From: Promerops cafer
Taxonomy: Eukaryota; Chordata; Aves; Passeriformes; Nectariniidae
Reading direction: 5' to 3'
Assembly (NCBI GenBank): GCA_013398275.1
Contig: VZSE01013366.1
Coordinates: 248,001 to 312,000, forward strand
DNA length: 64,000 bases
Below are positions 25,998 through 38,573 of this stretch, piece after piece (position 1 is the first letter of the stretch; every line of letters starts with the position of its first letter). Both the position numbers and the translations under genes were made by a program. The notes beneath the pieces were generated by a model. The model made no database searches, was not told the origin of the DNA, and was given only the letters and a program-made list of their open reading frames with translations.

Positions 25998-28480
25998 CAC
26001 ACAAAGTCCTCACTGCAGGGTCTGAAAGAGACAGGAACAATTTTTGGGCAGAATAACTGTGGAATTTGATATAACATTTTGGATTACTTCAGGACACATG
26101 CACAGAGACTTGTATCCTGTTGTAAGCAGTCTGCTGGGTACAACTAGTCAGGAAAGTTTTTTTGTGGTTTATTCCTTTGTTATTATTATTATTATTTTTT
26201 TTTTTTTTAATTTATCATTACATGTGCCTAGGATGTGGGAGAGCAAAACTCATACACGTGATTTGGAGCAATCACTTGGCTTTGGGTCTTGTACTGGGTA
26301 TTGGCTACTTTGCAATAAACATCCTTTTCTCATGACTGTTCCTAAAAAGTGGAGATTGGATTTCATGCTTTAAACATTCCAGTGTCCTTCTAGGAACAGA
26401 TCTCTTGTATTTCCATCAGCCATGGATTTCTGTTTTTAAGGGTTATTTATTAGGACAGAAGGAATGCAGAGAATTGGAGCAGGTGTCTTAGCTCAGCGGA
26501 AAAAAGCTGTCACATCTCTGGGATCTGCAGGAGATTTGAGTCTAGATTTCACTTTTTCCACCATCATGTTTTATGTGAACAGACTGTCTGACATGATGCT
26601 GCAAGTGCCTGTGTCTCCATGGTTGCAGAAAATTGTTTGTTACCACCTACTGAACAATAAGTCTGTGTTTGTACCAACTAATTTTAGTCTGCTAGACTCC
26701 CATCAATATCCTTATGTGAGGTTAAGCTATCTAATTAACAAGGTGTAAGGAAACTGTAGTTAGGAATTGAGTACCTGAAGGCAGAGGAGAAATAGAACAC
26801 TTAGTTATGAAGTATAAATTGTATGTGGGACTTAAAAGATGTGGCCAAGCTGACTCAGTACTCGCAGATTCTGTGGTGGAGCTGGCTGCACAAGAGATAC
26901 ACAGAGAAAGCAGAGTGGGCAGAACAGAGTTTGAGTTAGGAAGATAGTTTGCACAGGTGTGTTCAGTTGTGGTTGCTGTTGTAAAATTTGTTGAAGCTGC
27001 TTTGAACGCCTTAGAAGGATCTTTTGGTACAGAAGTGTCAGCTGGTATAATGGCTCTTGAGAGATCTAGCAGTGCATGTCCCTAGGTTTCTGTAGGTTAT
27101 ATTCTTTCTAGGACTGTTTGTTTTCTCATGTTGTTTGGTGATCAGCCTGTCTCATTCACTGTGTCCCTACAGCAACACTTCTCCCAAAGGGAGCTCAGCT
27201 TGTTTGAGGTGCTGAGGGTGGTGGCAGGCACTGCTCTGGCTGAAGGTGTCGCTGCTGTATGCTTAGAAACAAACAGAACTTAACATTTACTGTATGCTAA
27301 ACCTGCAGATCCTGTTTTTTAAAAGAGGGAGAGAAAACAGTATCTGATAAGAAACTTCTTATGTTTTTTGAAAACAATCTAATGCAGGAAATCTCTATGG
27401 CCTATGATGTGATAACAAGAAATACTGACTTGGCTTTAGATTGTGTGCTAGTTCAAAGCCAGTACTGGCTTCCAGAAAGGTCTTTGCTTAGACTCTTAAC
27501 CTTGCCAAAGAACTCAGCATGCCAGGATGGAGCGGCAGCACCAGAGGCTCCCAGGTGGAGATGAAGGTGATGTTCTGGACACTGGTAACCAGGATCAAAG
27601 GTCCGGTGTTCCCCAGAGAATCTGGGCTTTTGAAAAAGTTAGAGCAGGCATCCAGGAATTCTTGGAGCCAAATGAAATGCTAGGTCAAAGTATACCTTTC
27701 AATACAGATGCTTTGGTAGGATTGTTCCTGAGTAAGATGAGTTTGGGGTGGTTCTGAAGCTGCTGGAGTGATTTCTGTGTATGCACTGTCCTTGCTGAGA
27801 AAACAAGGTGCAAATACAACCGTTCAGAGTGAGATAAGGGAAAAGCCTAGGAGATAGAAAAATGGCAAGTGGCAAACCTGTAAATGATAAAAAGCTTGAC
27901 TAAAACATATTCCTGAGAAGCACAGGATAGATTCTTTTTCACAAACAAAACAACTCTTTGGAATAGGGACACAGTTCCAGTCTGCTATTGTGTCCCCCAT
28001 CTGTGATTTAATAAGTATTTTCCATCTTGTTTCTCTGATCGGGATGTAAATAAGCAGAAGAATTAAGTGGTGGAAGTGCTGTGTCTTTTCACAGAAAAAG
28101 CATTCAAGGTGGGTCACAACAAAGTGACTTCCCTTCTCCTAAGAGAAGGGCAGGCATGACTTAGGTCATAAGCATTCATTATGTTTCAACAGTGTGAGGC
28201 ATCCCATCTCAACATCAGTGGAGTAAATGTTCACAGCACGAAATCAGTTGACCTTCGTGTGTAGGTTTGAAGTCAACACTAATGATTGTTGCATATATAT
28301 TTTTCCAGAGAGAAGTATTTTTGAGACAGGGTATGGTTTTAAGGTAATTTGCCACTTGAAGACAAACTTTAATAGTTGAGTTTCCAGTGGTACTGAAATA
28401 AAACTGTTGAAGACCCTGTATCAAATATCACAATAACTGTATAGGCAGTTCTTGGGTAATTTTAGTGCAGGAAAATATAA
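25998..28480. other. Unique sequence with no recognisable gene
   Basis: No gene is recognised. The stretch contains a (TTA)n plus T-run microsatellite at 26180-26209. Open frames here are short and on both strands. Confidence 0.55.
26180..26209. repeat. (TTA)n / poly-T simple repeat
   Basis: Five to six TTA units run directly into a run of about 14 T. Read on the minus strand this is an A-run followed by AAT repeats, a common footprint of an old retroposon tail, but no retroposon body was recognisable next to it. Confidence 0.85.
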
Positions 28481-28895
28481 AATCACAGAATGGTTTGGAT
28501 TGGAAGAGACCTTAGAGACCATCTTGTCCCAGCTCCTGCCATAGTCAGGGACACCTTCCACTATCCCAGGTTGCTCCAAGCCCTGACCGACGTGGCCTTG
28601 GACACTTCCAGGGATGGGGCAGCCACAGCTCCTCTGGGCAACCTGTGCCAGGGCCTCACCACTCTCACAGGGAAGAATTTCTTCCTAATATCCCTTTTAA
28701 ACTTAGTCTCCTTTAGTTTAAAGCCATTCCCCCTTGTTCTGTCACTGCATGCCCTTGTGAACAGTTCCTCTCCAGCTCTCTTGGAGCATTTTTGCCAATG
28801 GAAGGCTGCAGTTAGGTCACCCTAGAGCCTCCTCTTCTGCAGGCTCAGTGTGGGGCTTGCTGTTCTTTAGACAGGTTTTCCTCTTATCAGGGGAC
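28481..28895 (-). mobile_element. CR1 LINE fragment, 3' end (5'-truncated)
   Basis: The plus strand starts AATCACAGAATGGTTTGGAT, then TGGAAGAGACCTTAGAGACC. This is the reverse complement of the standard avian CR1 3' end. It continues through the conserved CR1 3' region: GGACACCTTCCACTATCCCA, CCAGGGCCTCACCACTCTCA, GAAGAATTTCTTCCTAATAT, and a block near 28822-28850 resembling AGAGCCTCCTCTTCTGCAGG. The element is thus about 415 bp on the minus strand and truncated at its 5' side near 28895, the usual outcome of incomplete reverse transcription. It keeps only the end of ORF2 and the 3' UTR, so it is not autonomous. The plus-strand open frame across it (28490-28825) is antisense and not a gene. 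The outer right boundary is approximate. Confidence 0.93.
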
Positions 28896-31184
28896 CTAGG
28901 TAGGAACAACAGCTCTGTTCAAATAGTGATGTGCTACTGGTGTGCTTCTACTGTTGCTTCATCAGAAGGGAATCCCTAAACAGGATGCTGCTTGTATGCA
29001 GAATTCCCAAAGTAAACTATGGGAGAGAGTTTAGCACAGTGCAAAATCCACTGTGCACTCTAGCTGGTTGGGGAACATGCTGCACTGCATCTTGCAGTAC
29101 CAGAATTCTGTAAAAGCCCCATGCAATTCAGAATTAAAAACAAAAAAACAACTTCTAGAGGATATTAAAAAGACTGTAGAGTAAATTAAAGACTAATCTT
29201 TTTAGTGTGAGCTTGCTAGTTTTAATGGTACCCTCTGGCTAGCCGTGGTCATGCTATTAGCCTGTAATTTTGGAAGATGAGAGCTGCTGTGTTCTTGTTC
29301 TATTTCTGTAGCTGCCTTTGTTTTTTTTTTCTTCTTGCAGCAAGAAGATAAGAATTCATTAACTCCCTCTCATCTCAGCATCTACCTTTCAGACTTTGTT
29401 CTTAATAGTCTTTAATAGTTTTGGGAGCAGTTGTTCCTTTTCATTTGTTTGTTTTCCCTTTTTTCCACTGCAGTAAGTATGCCAGGTCATGCCCAAATAA
29501 TACTGATGAATTTACTAAGTTGTGACTTATTATTGGAAAAAAAACCTCTCCCTTTTTATTGAGGAAACGATATCCATCAGTGATCTCAGTACAATTCAGA
29601 AAGCTAGCCTTGCAAATCCACTAGTGACCTTTGTGAGTCATTGAATTTTGAGCAGTGGGTATTATCCAGCAATATAATCCTGGCAGGTCACCTGCCAGCA
29701 CCAGTAGACATTAGCTACAGAATTAGGAACAAACAGGTTGGTGTTTGGGTTGGACTGGTGGGTTTGGTTACCAGTGATAAGATGCTTGTGCAACCTGAAG
29801 GAAACCTTTCTGGTTTTGCTGTTTGCTTCAGACCAACCTACTTTGTTTTCCTGTTTTCCCATTTCTTGCTTTTTGAAAATATTTTTTTATTTTTCTTTTT
29901 CTTATTTTTCTTTCTTTTTTTTTTTTTTTTTCTTTTTAATCTTATTTGTCATTTGCCACAACCACTGGTCATCCACTGGCAGGTCTTAGTTTTATCTCAT
30001 AGCAGTGATCTACAGAAAGGAAATGCTTCTGTAACATGTCTGCATTAGTAACTGCTATCGTCCCTTTGTGTTCTCTGCTGGAGTTCTTGTGAATGGCTGT
30101 CAGTCTGTCCAGTCTATACCATCTGACTGCCTGACAGGCCTCTGTACTTAGAGGCCATTCAGCTTGCATTAATAGTTAGCATTGTACTCAGTAAAGTTGT
30201 CTCTGGCTCTGAAAAGGTGGTTGAGCTATGCAGTGTAGGAATTTTTCCCTACAGTCCTTCTCTTGGTGGAGTAGCTCTCAGCAGGGATTAGGCACTTCAC
30301 AAGGAAGGGAAAAAACCCAGCAGTGGGGTGGTCTCATGGCAAAGCTTTGGACCTTCAAAGTAGCTGCTGAGAATCCTGGGGGGCTGCTTAGGGAAAAAAG
30401 AAAAAAAAAAAAGTGTTGAAAGAACTTGATTCTTCTTTCATCTGTCCTCCTTTTCTGAGAGTAGGTTTTCATCCTACCCTTTTGCCTCTCAAAAGTTTGT
30501 TCTTTTTATTCACTGAGTTGATACTCCAGATGGATTAAAAAAGGGCAGGTTACTTTCAAAAGTTCATGCAAAATGCTGGACTAATTCCCTGCAGATTTAT
30601 CTGGCTGGAGGGATGCTCAGCAGATGCACCTCTGAGAGCCCTCCCCATGTGTTGGTAACATCTGCTTCTCAGTACATCTTTTGGATCATCTTTCTGCTCT
30701 CACAGTGAGCCAGGTCCCCTGTGAAGGCCTGAGAGAGCAGAGTAATTCTTGGCTACTTTGTAAGGAAGAGAGACTGTGGAGCAAAGGAGCAAACCACAGA
30801 TGATTTTGGCTCCTGACTTCTCCTTAGGTCCTGGAGCAGTGATGCCAGGAGCTCCCAGTAGGGCAGTTTTATCAGGAATGTGAAAATCGAACTTTTACTG
30901 CAGAGATTCCTATTTGGGTAGATTTTGTGACAGCAGATGCTATAACTAATTTAAGTTCCCCTTTCTAAATAAGAATACAGTAAAGACTCATTATTGAGTT
31001 ACGCTAATTGTTTTGTTTTGAAAGGCATCTGCCAAGGAAGGCAGGAACCTCCCTTGGAATGGAAAGTATGAGGCCTTTAGCTCTGAATCAATGTAACTTT
31101 GAAATTAAGGGGCTTTCAGGCAAAGATCTGTGAAAAGGAGTATCAGTTCTTTACTCGTATGTGTGTGTGTACCAAGGCACACAG
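28896..31184. other. Unique sequence with T-rich tract, no recognisable gene
   Basis: No gene is recognised. A strong splice-acceptor-like sequence (T-run, then CTTCTTGCAG) ends at 29340. It is followed by 24 sense codons before a stop, which is too little to call an exon. A long T-rich tract at 29881-29938 and an A-rich tract near 30393-30413 are the only simple repeats. Confidence 0.5.
29881..29938. repeat. T-rich low-complexity tract
   Basis: Over 58 bases almost every base is T, with scattered C and A and a central run of 16 T. On the minus strand it is an A-rich tract, as can be left at the 3' end of a retroposed sequence, but I cannot identify any retroposon body at either side. Confidence 0.85.
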
Positions 31185-31281
31185 AGCCCAGCGAGGGCAG
31201 CAGCACCGAACAGAGCCCAAACCCAGTCCCAGCCGCTCTCGGCCGCGGGCGCGTTCCCCTTTGGTGCAGTTCCGGGCACGG

Positions 31282-31300
31282 CCGGCAGGGGCGCTGCTGG
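31282..31300 (+). promoter_or_regulatory. Weak CTCF-like motif
   Basis: The sequence CCGGCAGGGGCGCTGCTGG resembles the CTCF core CCANNAGGGGGCGCT but lacks one G of the central run. It lies 58 bases upstream of a better match in the same orientation and is listed only because of that pairing. Confidence 0.3.
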
Positions 31301-31339
31301 CTCCTGGCCGGGCAGGGCGGGCGCAGTGATTCCTCCGCG

Positions 31340-31358
31340 CCTGCAGGGGGCGCTGTGG
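31340..31358 (+). promoter_or_regulatory. Candidate CTCF binding site
   Basis: The sequence CCTGCAGGGGGCGCTGTGG contains CAGGGGGCGCT, which agrees at every position with the core of the vertebrate CTCF consensus. It lies inside the CpG island in plus orientation. CTCF is an 11-zinc-finger protein that marks insulators and loop anchors. The motif match is seen in the sequence; occupancy is inferred and depends on CpG methylation in the core. Confidence 0.55.
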
Positions 31359-33224
31359 CGCGGGGGCTCAGCCGCGTTCCCCTCACGCAGTAATGGCGGG
31401 CGGGTGGAAGGGATGGAGAAGCGGCTTCCTTTACAAACCCATGGGACAGCCAGTCCCGGTGCCCCTCTGGATAGCGAAATGAGCTGTAGCAGGAACCTCG
31501 GAGCAGCAGCTGGAACGGCAGAGGTGAACAGATCCCGGATCAGTAAATGAAATGCATCAGAAACTTGGCAGCTGTAGAAGGAGCTGAGGGGTGTTCTGGC
31601 CAGCAGGGGTGTGGGGTTACAGTGTAGTGAAAAACCCGGAACAATGGCAGAGAAATGGTGGGGCTGGGCAGCGGCCGCCCGGCTCCTAAACACAGCCACG
31701 AGAGGCTCCCCTTGGCGGGACAGTCACTGACCTGCAATTTCTAATTTGAGGACATGTAGTGAAATTAATTTGAATGTGACAGTATGTAAAAGTTGCTTTC
31801 ATGATTTCTTTGAAGCACTAATCCACATATATAGTACAGTTGCTTGTTTTCTCGCAACTTTTATCATGAGACAAGGACAGTTGGACTTCATCCATACCTT
31901 GTATTGTTGGACAGAATTGCCTTATCTGATTTGTTTTTTCATAGTAGTTTTCTTTCACAGAGAAATGAGAATATTGGTATTCAAAAGAGGCTTACACAGA
32001 TGCATTAAAGTTTTTTGGTAATTAAGGCAAAGCAGATGGTTGCTTGCTACATTTATAATATTGCTTAGATTTTTATTTTGATTCATTAATGGAAACTGTA
32101 AAATCACATAATGAAGCAATAGAGACATGCCAAAAATGGAAAACGGACTATTAGAAGTACTTCTTTTACCAAACCAATAAAAATTAACAAGTAAACATAA
32201 TTGTCGCATTATATATATAGCTTTCCTTTAGCATAAATACTGTTGAATATATTGGGTAATATTACCAGTAATGCTGGATGAATCAAAGAATTTCCTAATA
32301 AATTGAATTTGCATGACTCTTACCAAAAGTTTCTAAGAAAAAAATTACAAAGACGGGACTCCTAAGTGTTTTTTTGTTTTCCTTAGTGTATGAACTCTTT
32401 CTGATACAAGGTATTTCTACTGAGTTTCTCTGTAATTGGACTGCTTCCCGCAGCAGCAGTAAGAAAGAGTGTGTTCAAAATATATTTAATTCTTGATTTA
32501 TAAAAGTGCTCTTCTCCCCGTCTAAGCCATCTGTGTCCCAATCCTTCTGTGCCTGCTGTTCTGTGAAGCTCAGGCCTTTAAAGCATAAACCAGCATGTTT
32601 TTCTCCATAGCTGAAATGATTCCTTCAAGACAACACTCTAAAGGCAGGTATTTCCTGAGGCAGCCAGAGCAGGGGCCAGCCTGCTGCAGGTGCTTCCCTT
32701 TGCCAGAGGAAAAGAGGTGCCCTGCCAGCAGCCCCACTTGTGCCTTCAGCAGGGATTTGCATAGGTTGTGAGCCTCAGCCAGCTCTTCCCAAAGGCTTTA
32801 GGCTAAGTTTTATAGCTTTTGGAGTTTTTCAAATGACAGGCTATAAAATGCTGGGAAATGTTGTTTGGATTTGATAAAACATCACTCTTCCCCATATGAA
32901 GAGTCTGTGGGCTTTCTCTTGTCCTTTGGGCCTCTGTTCATGACAGATTTTTCCTGGTACCTTTCACCCAAAACCTCTTTGGGGCCACACCAGGCTTATG
33001 TCAGGGACTTCCTCAAGCTGCATAGGCTGTTTTGCAGCCCCAGAAGAGCTTTTCAAATAGTTTCTGTTGTGTCCACTTAAGTCAAAGGTGGGGATGGAAC
33101 CAGTAGTCCTTTCTTAGCAGCCAATGGCAAATGATGGTGCATTTTCTAATCTGATTTTCTGAATAAGACTGTGCATTGTTTTTGTATAGTAATAATAAAT
33201 TTTTATGGTTGAAAATACACTGCT

Positions 33225-33283
33225 TATACTTTATAAAACTTATATTTTATATTATACTTATATTTTATAAAAAATATATTAGG
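33225..33283. repeat. AT-rich low-complexity tract
   Basis: The segment consists almost wholly of A and T with one occurrence of ACTTATATTTTATA repeated after about 20 bases. It is a simple low-complexity tract without further signal. Confidence 0.7.
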
Positions 33284-36200
33284 GATTTTTTTCTTGTTTA
33301 TTTGGTTTGGGGTTTTTTTTGTGGGCAGTATTGCTCCTCTCTTATCACATTCTCGTTATTTTTGTGCCTCCCTTTAATGGTTCTAAGTGGCTATGTAGCT
33401 CTGTACAGGATGAAATTATGACACAATAATTTCTTTTTTATTGTTCCGTTATCTTGTCTTCCCAAGTTGAGCACAGGGCTCTTTGTCCTCTCCCTGTTCA
33501 CTGTGAATTCCAGAAGTTGCTGGTAGGTTATTGCAGGTTTGACGGGAAGCACGTTGCTCTTACTGTGAATCTCACGTAATGGACTGTCGTGTGTAAGGCT
33601 TACTTCTGTAGCCCTGCTGTTTCTGAAAGCAAGTGTGTATACTGTTAGTGAAACTAGGCAGCTAAATTGTGTTTAATTTCTACTTCTGTGTCTCTACAGT
33701 AATTGTAGCTACAAGAGTTAAGCATTTTGGAATTGCAGGCACTGGGCAATGCTTCCAGCTCCAATGTCATCTGTATTCCCCAGCACACTGTTGTTTCTTA
33801 TCTAGATTGCTTGCTGCTTTCTGGGTTCTGCAGGTAAACTCTGGGCTCAGCAGAAGCCCTGCAGTGACCACATGTGTGTGTTTCACCAGGACACCCCATA
33901 ACACATGTTGTTGTAGGATTTTGAAGGAATACAGTCACAGGTTCACCCTATGATGTGGGAATTTCCTGTAAGACTCTTTTCAACCACAGGCTTGGAAAGC
34001 AGCATGTACCTGTGACTGTGCCATGTCCCTAGGCACATGTGGGATGCTGCTCTCCAGGGGCTGTGTTTACATATCCCTGCAGGGAACTTCTCCGTGTCAT
34101 CCTTTTCACGCGCATGTGGCAAGCCCTGAGGTGCGAGGGTGTCCAGAAGCAGCTCTGGATGGGGTAGTCTCCAGCTGGAGAGGTGAGAGAGGATGACTCT
34201 TGTCTTTGTATACTAAGACTTTAGCAAAAATTTTATGGAATTCTACTTTTGCCAGCTGTTGTCTTCTGAGTAAGGGCATCCGGGTACAAACCCAGTGTTT
34301 GCTTGTTGTCACTGCCTGTTGACAAAAAAATGGGATTTATTGAGACATTTTGTCTGTAATTGTTGTGATATAAACAAAGGAATAAATGTATTAAATTTTT
34401 TATTTTTGAAGGGTAGGAAATGATGCCATAATGCAGGAACAGCTGTGGGATCTAATGAGGGAAGATGTATGCTGTATATGAAATCAATCTATAAGCATTG
34501 TTTATACAGTGACAGCAATAAAGTGCATAGAAGCTGCCAGTCAAAATGCTGACAACATGCAAAACTATAAAATAATAAAGCAAGTGCTTCTGATGTTCAG
34601 TGATGAAATAAATGTTTGTTGTCCCTTTTAGTTTAATGCAACTCTACAAAGAGGAGAAAAAGGGGATGCACTATGGATATCCCTTCATCCATCCCTGCTA
34701 CTTTGTAGCTGTCCATGTATTTCTCATCTTTGATAGAATCCCACGCAGAAAACCCTCCCCTCCAGCTATGCATTATGTCATTATCTTGTAAGTGAATTAA
34801 TTCTTTGAGGTCTTTGAGGTCAAGGGTTCACAGTTTAAAAATTAACCATCAAAGGGATGTAGTTCCGGCCCCCTTTTATTTAAAGGACTGAAGATCGAGA
34901 CAGTTTCTGCTTCCATCTCCACTACTGAAGTCTTCAGTAGATCTCTTATTTTTATTTTTCCTGAGCTTTATGTTGCTAAAGGGAGTGTTCTGCTGTATCA
35001 AATATTGTAACTCATCTCTAAGCTTTCCTGTTCTTCCTCATTCTTTGTTTCTTAGCTCTTTTCTACCAGCTGTCTTTAATATTTTTGTGTTTGCCACAGT
35101 AAAAGACGAAATAATTTCTAAATATTCTACAGCCATGTGAATACCCTGCAGCATCCAAACCATTCCTGCCATCTTTGTCTGCAGTACAGGTCCTGGAGTT
35201 CGCCTCTCTCTTGTTTGTGTGTGAGAAATTCACTGCAGCCTGGAGGCAGTATGGGTTAGCACTTTGTCTAGGATCTGAAGGATGAATAATGGAACCACTG
35301 AGCTAAATAATATCTTTACAGAAAGCGAAATTAAGAGGCAAAGCAGGAAATGAGTTTTAGCTTTAACAGGAGATAGATTGATAAAGCAAAGCAGCTTTAG
35401 ACAGCCATCTTTCCACTTGGGTCTGTCTGGATCATGCAGCATGAACTGTGGTTATAACAACTGAAATGTTGCTCAAGCTTTTTATTCACATCTTTGAGAA
35501 ACCTGACCAGGTGGTTACAGCATTAAGTGAACTATAATACAGCCAGAAAGCTAAACTGACTAGGGCTGTTCCTCCAGCTTTGCTTTCACTAATGTTTATC
35601 CCAAAAATACAGGATTTTAATGTAACTTGCATTTTGGCATATTTGGAAAGCATGGAAACTGGAATTTCTCTTCCTTTCTGTTCTCTCCCCCACCCTCCCT
35701 CTACCTCTGAAAGGGAAGATGATTAATAGGGAACTCTTTAGCTGTATGAGTTGAGAAAGCTTGTGTTATACAGGGCCTTCAAGGTGAAGGTGAGAAGACT
35801 GCATTAAAGTAGAGGTAAAAAGTAATTGAAATGAGGACTGGTTACTTCTGATAGCCAAGAATGTAGAGTTATTTGCAGACTTCGCAAACACACCCATATT
35901 TGTGAACTTTTTTCTAAGATGTAGCAGGATACTTGTTCCTTGGCTATTGCTGTGATCCACTTCAGTTTTTGTTCAGTATGGGGGGCAAGAAGGTCTTACA
36001 TACAGGGATGCAGTACCATTGTAGGTGTGCTGCTCTCTGGAATATTAGTGTATTCACCTGATACTTTATCATGCTTTTATTGCTACAATATAATTCCCAG
36101 CAAGGTACAGTAAAAAGAAGAGAATTTTAAAGCTTCCCAACTAAACCTATCCATTGTGGTAAATGAGATCCAATGCTCAGGGAATTGTCCCTCCTGTTAA

Positions 36201-36405
36201 ACTGGTGGTAGCAAATGAAAGCTGACCCCTTCTCTTTGCTCATTCTGCACAAAACTGGACTGTTCCCTGGTAAAACAGTGAAATTTATTTCAAAGAAGAA
36301 TGAGTGATATTCATGTGATTAGGAATGCATAAACACAGCTGTAGCAAGGCAAGAATATGAAAGCAGGTTTTCTCTGCAATGTTGTCAGAGGTAGGGGGGA
36401 GGGGA

Positions 36406-36421
36406 TTTTTTTTTTTTTTTT
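36406..36421. repeat. Poly-T run (16 bases)
   Basis: Sixteen consecutive T follow a G-rich stretch (GGGGGGAGGGGA). No retroposon body was recognised on the minus strand downstream of the A-run this represents. Confidence 0.9.
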
Positions 36422-38573
36422 GAGATCTCACCCACAACCTTCAACAACTGTGAAAGATATTAAGAGTGGAATGGAAGAACTTGTGAGTCTTTGAGGCAGA
36501 ACTCTAATTTAAAATGCTAAATTGCGAGCCCTGTGGGTTTGAATATCAGATATTTTATACTGTGACTGATAATGTGAAGAGGTTATGTTATTTATACAAC
36601 AGAAGCATTCATGCAGCAGGGAGCTTAAGTATCTTTCCCTTCAAGCAGCTGATGCTAAAATACAAAGGAAATGAAATATGCCTTGAACTGAATTTCTTTG
36701 TCTGTTAAATTAAGTTGTTACATACCGAGTAAAAACTCTTCCCTTAGAGCTGGGGTTGAACTTGTTGGGGATTTTTTTTTGTTTTCTGATTACAACCAGT
36801 GAAGATACATTCTCTTAGCCCTTCCTCCTCCCATATTCTCTATAACCACAGGAGTCCAATAAATGACCCCTAAAACTCAGGTGCTTGGGTTGTATTAAAA
36901 CAAAGGGAAAACAAAGGGAAGGTTGGTGTCATACTGGGATGTTCTTTTAACTGAAATACCGAAACACTGTCTTAAATCACATGCAGAAAACTGTGCAGAT
37001 ACTAATTTTGTGAAATGCAGGTGCAGGACCATTCTTCTTGTGGGGGGGCGGATTGGGTGTTTTGCATTTTTAAAAGATGGAATTGCTTTTTAAATATACA
37101 AAGCTTCCTGCTGTATGTTACTAGGGTAGAAAATTTCAATGCAAATGTACAGCTTGACTGAATAATTCATTCTGATAAATGCTAAATGATGCTATAATCC
37201 CAGTCACCTGAAATTAAAGAAATACATGTTCAGACATTACTCCTGACATTTTGAAAACTTCAACAAGCAAATTTTTTTTGCAGACTTTGATGAAATTTTC
37301 TGAAGGTCTGGATGAGATCAACTCTTGTGTGGCAGAGCTGTAGCTGAAGTTCCCATTCCTGAGTTTCCCAGTCCTCTGGAAAGAAACATTTTAAGGGTGT
37401 CACCACAGGCACTCAGAAGCTAAAGGGTATTTGCCACAGGCTTCAGTGACAGCTGTGCAATTTAGTTTCTGAATCCATGTTTCTCTGGTCCATACTGCAG
37501 AGGGGCAGCGGCTGTGTGAATCTTGGCTTCTTACTAAGTTCTAAACTTGTGCTGGTCTAGTGCCTAGAACCATGATGAAATGGAAATTTGTGTTTGTTAG
37601 TGTTTTGTGAGCAGCAGTTTGTATGATTTATTTGTGATTCATCTAAATTTCCTTAGCTTGATTTTGTAGTGCTTCTGGATGGCCAAAGAATCTGTTGCAT
37701 GTTAGAGTCTTAAAAATCCTGCAAAATTATCCTGTCTGCAAAATGTTAATACAATGAAGTGGTTGATGGCTCTGTTCTCTGAAGGCTCTGAGCTTTTGTG
37801 AGTGGTTTTCAGTTTGCTTAAGCTTTAGCTATTGGATCATGTTTTGCTGAACTGAACCTATGGTGTGGAGAAATTGTCAGCATCTTGCATATGATGTGAG
37901 GCAGGCAGCTCTGTGTCTTGGGAACTGGGGCTCCATTAAAGGATTTCAAAGGTAATAAAGTGCAGGCACAGGATAAACCCAATTCTTCTGTGGTAATCAA
38001 CCACCAGAAAGAGCTTGCTGTTGTGCACAGTCATGTTCACAAACCATCTCTTGAAGAGCATTTATTTAAAAGGCACAGAGATAAAAAACTATCTAAATTC
38101 CAGACCATGAAACTTGTGCTTTTTTACTGAAAATATTTGAAAAAAGCAGCAGATGTTCTGTGGCAGGGTTTCCTCTGTTTTCACTCAAGTCTCAGTTGTG
38201 TTGTGCAGGTTTTCCTTTGTTGTGTGCTGAGTCCCTCCTTTCATTAAAGGAGCTTCAGAAACCTATATGAATTACAAACTACTCAAGATAAATGGAATGG
38301 AAACAAGAACAATGTTGCCTTACCACACCACATCTTAGTGCAGTTGGATAGAAAGGAAGATCTTACCTTGTCCTGTCAGATGATCTGCCAGTTGTGTGAC
38401 TGTTATCTACAAATGGGCACTTTGTAAATTCTGTGTAAAACATGAAGCACAGTCTTCCTGACAAATAAGAACAAAAGCCACAAACACTGTCTCTGTGTCA
38501 GGGGAAGGGTGTGCTGAGTTTTTGGTGGGATTTTTTCCCTTGTTGGGGTTGTTTTTTTATTTTTGGTGGGTTT

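Larger units (their letters stand above)
31185..31720. promoter_or_regulatory. CpG island, candidate promoter or enhancer
   Basis: Dense CpG dinucleotides begin at about 31190, peak at 31230-31405 (GGCCGCGGGCGCG, GGGCACGGCCGG, GCCGCGTTCCCCTCACGCAG) and thin out towards 31720 (GCGGCCGCCCGG near 31672). The rest of the window is strongly CpG-depleted, so this segment has probably stayed unmethylated in the germ line, as promoter and some enhancer islands do. No protein-coding first exon can be assigned. ATG codons at 31392 and 31440 open only short frames, and an AG/GTGAAC donor-like site lies near 31524. The 129-codon plus and 182-codon minus frames reflect the scarcity of stop codons in GC-rich DNA. 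Two CTCF-like motifs lie inside. A noncoding-RNA promoter, an alternative promoter of a neighbouring gene or an insulator are all possible. Confidence 0.6.

Noticed and set aside
28131..28150. Perfect 8-bp stem with 4-base loop (CCCTTCTC/GAGAAGGG)
   Set aside because: Chance level for a window of this size; it does not extend into a longer precursor-like hairpin.
28490..28825. 111-codon plus-strand frame
   Set aside because: It is antisense to the CR1 LINE fragment.
29331..29347. 17-base palindrome CTTCTTGC-A-GCAAGAAG
   Set aside because: Short, isolated, and better explained as part of a pyrimidine-rich acceptor-like sequence.
31151..31699. 182-codon minus-strand open frame
   Set aside because: It lies inside the CpG island, where stop codons are rare. 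The overlapping plus-strand frame is also long, and the residues (Ala, Pro, Arg, Gly) mirror GC content rather than a protein fold.
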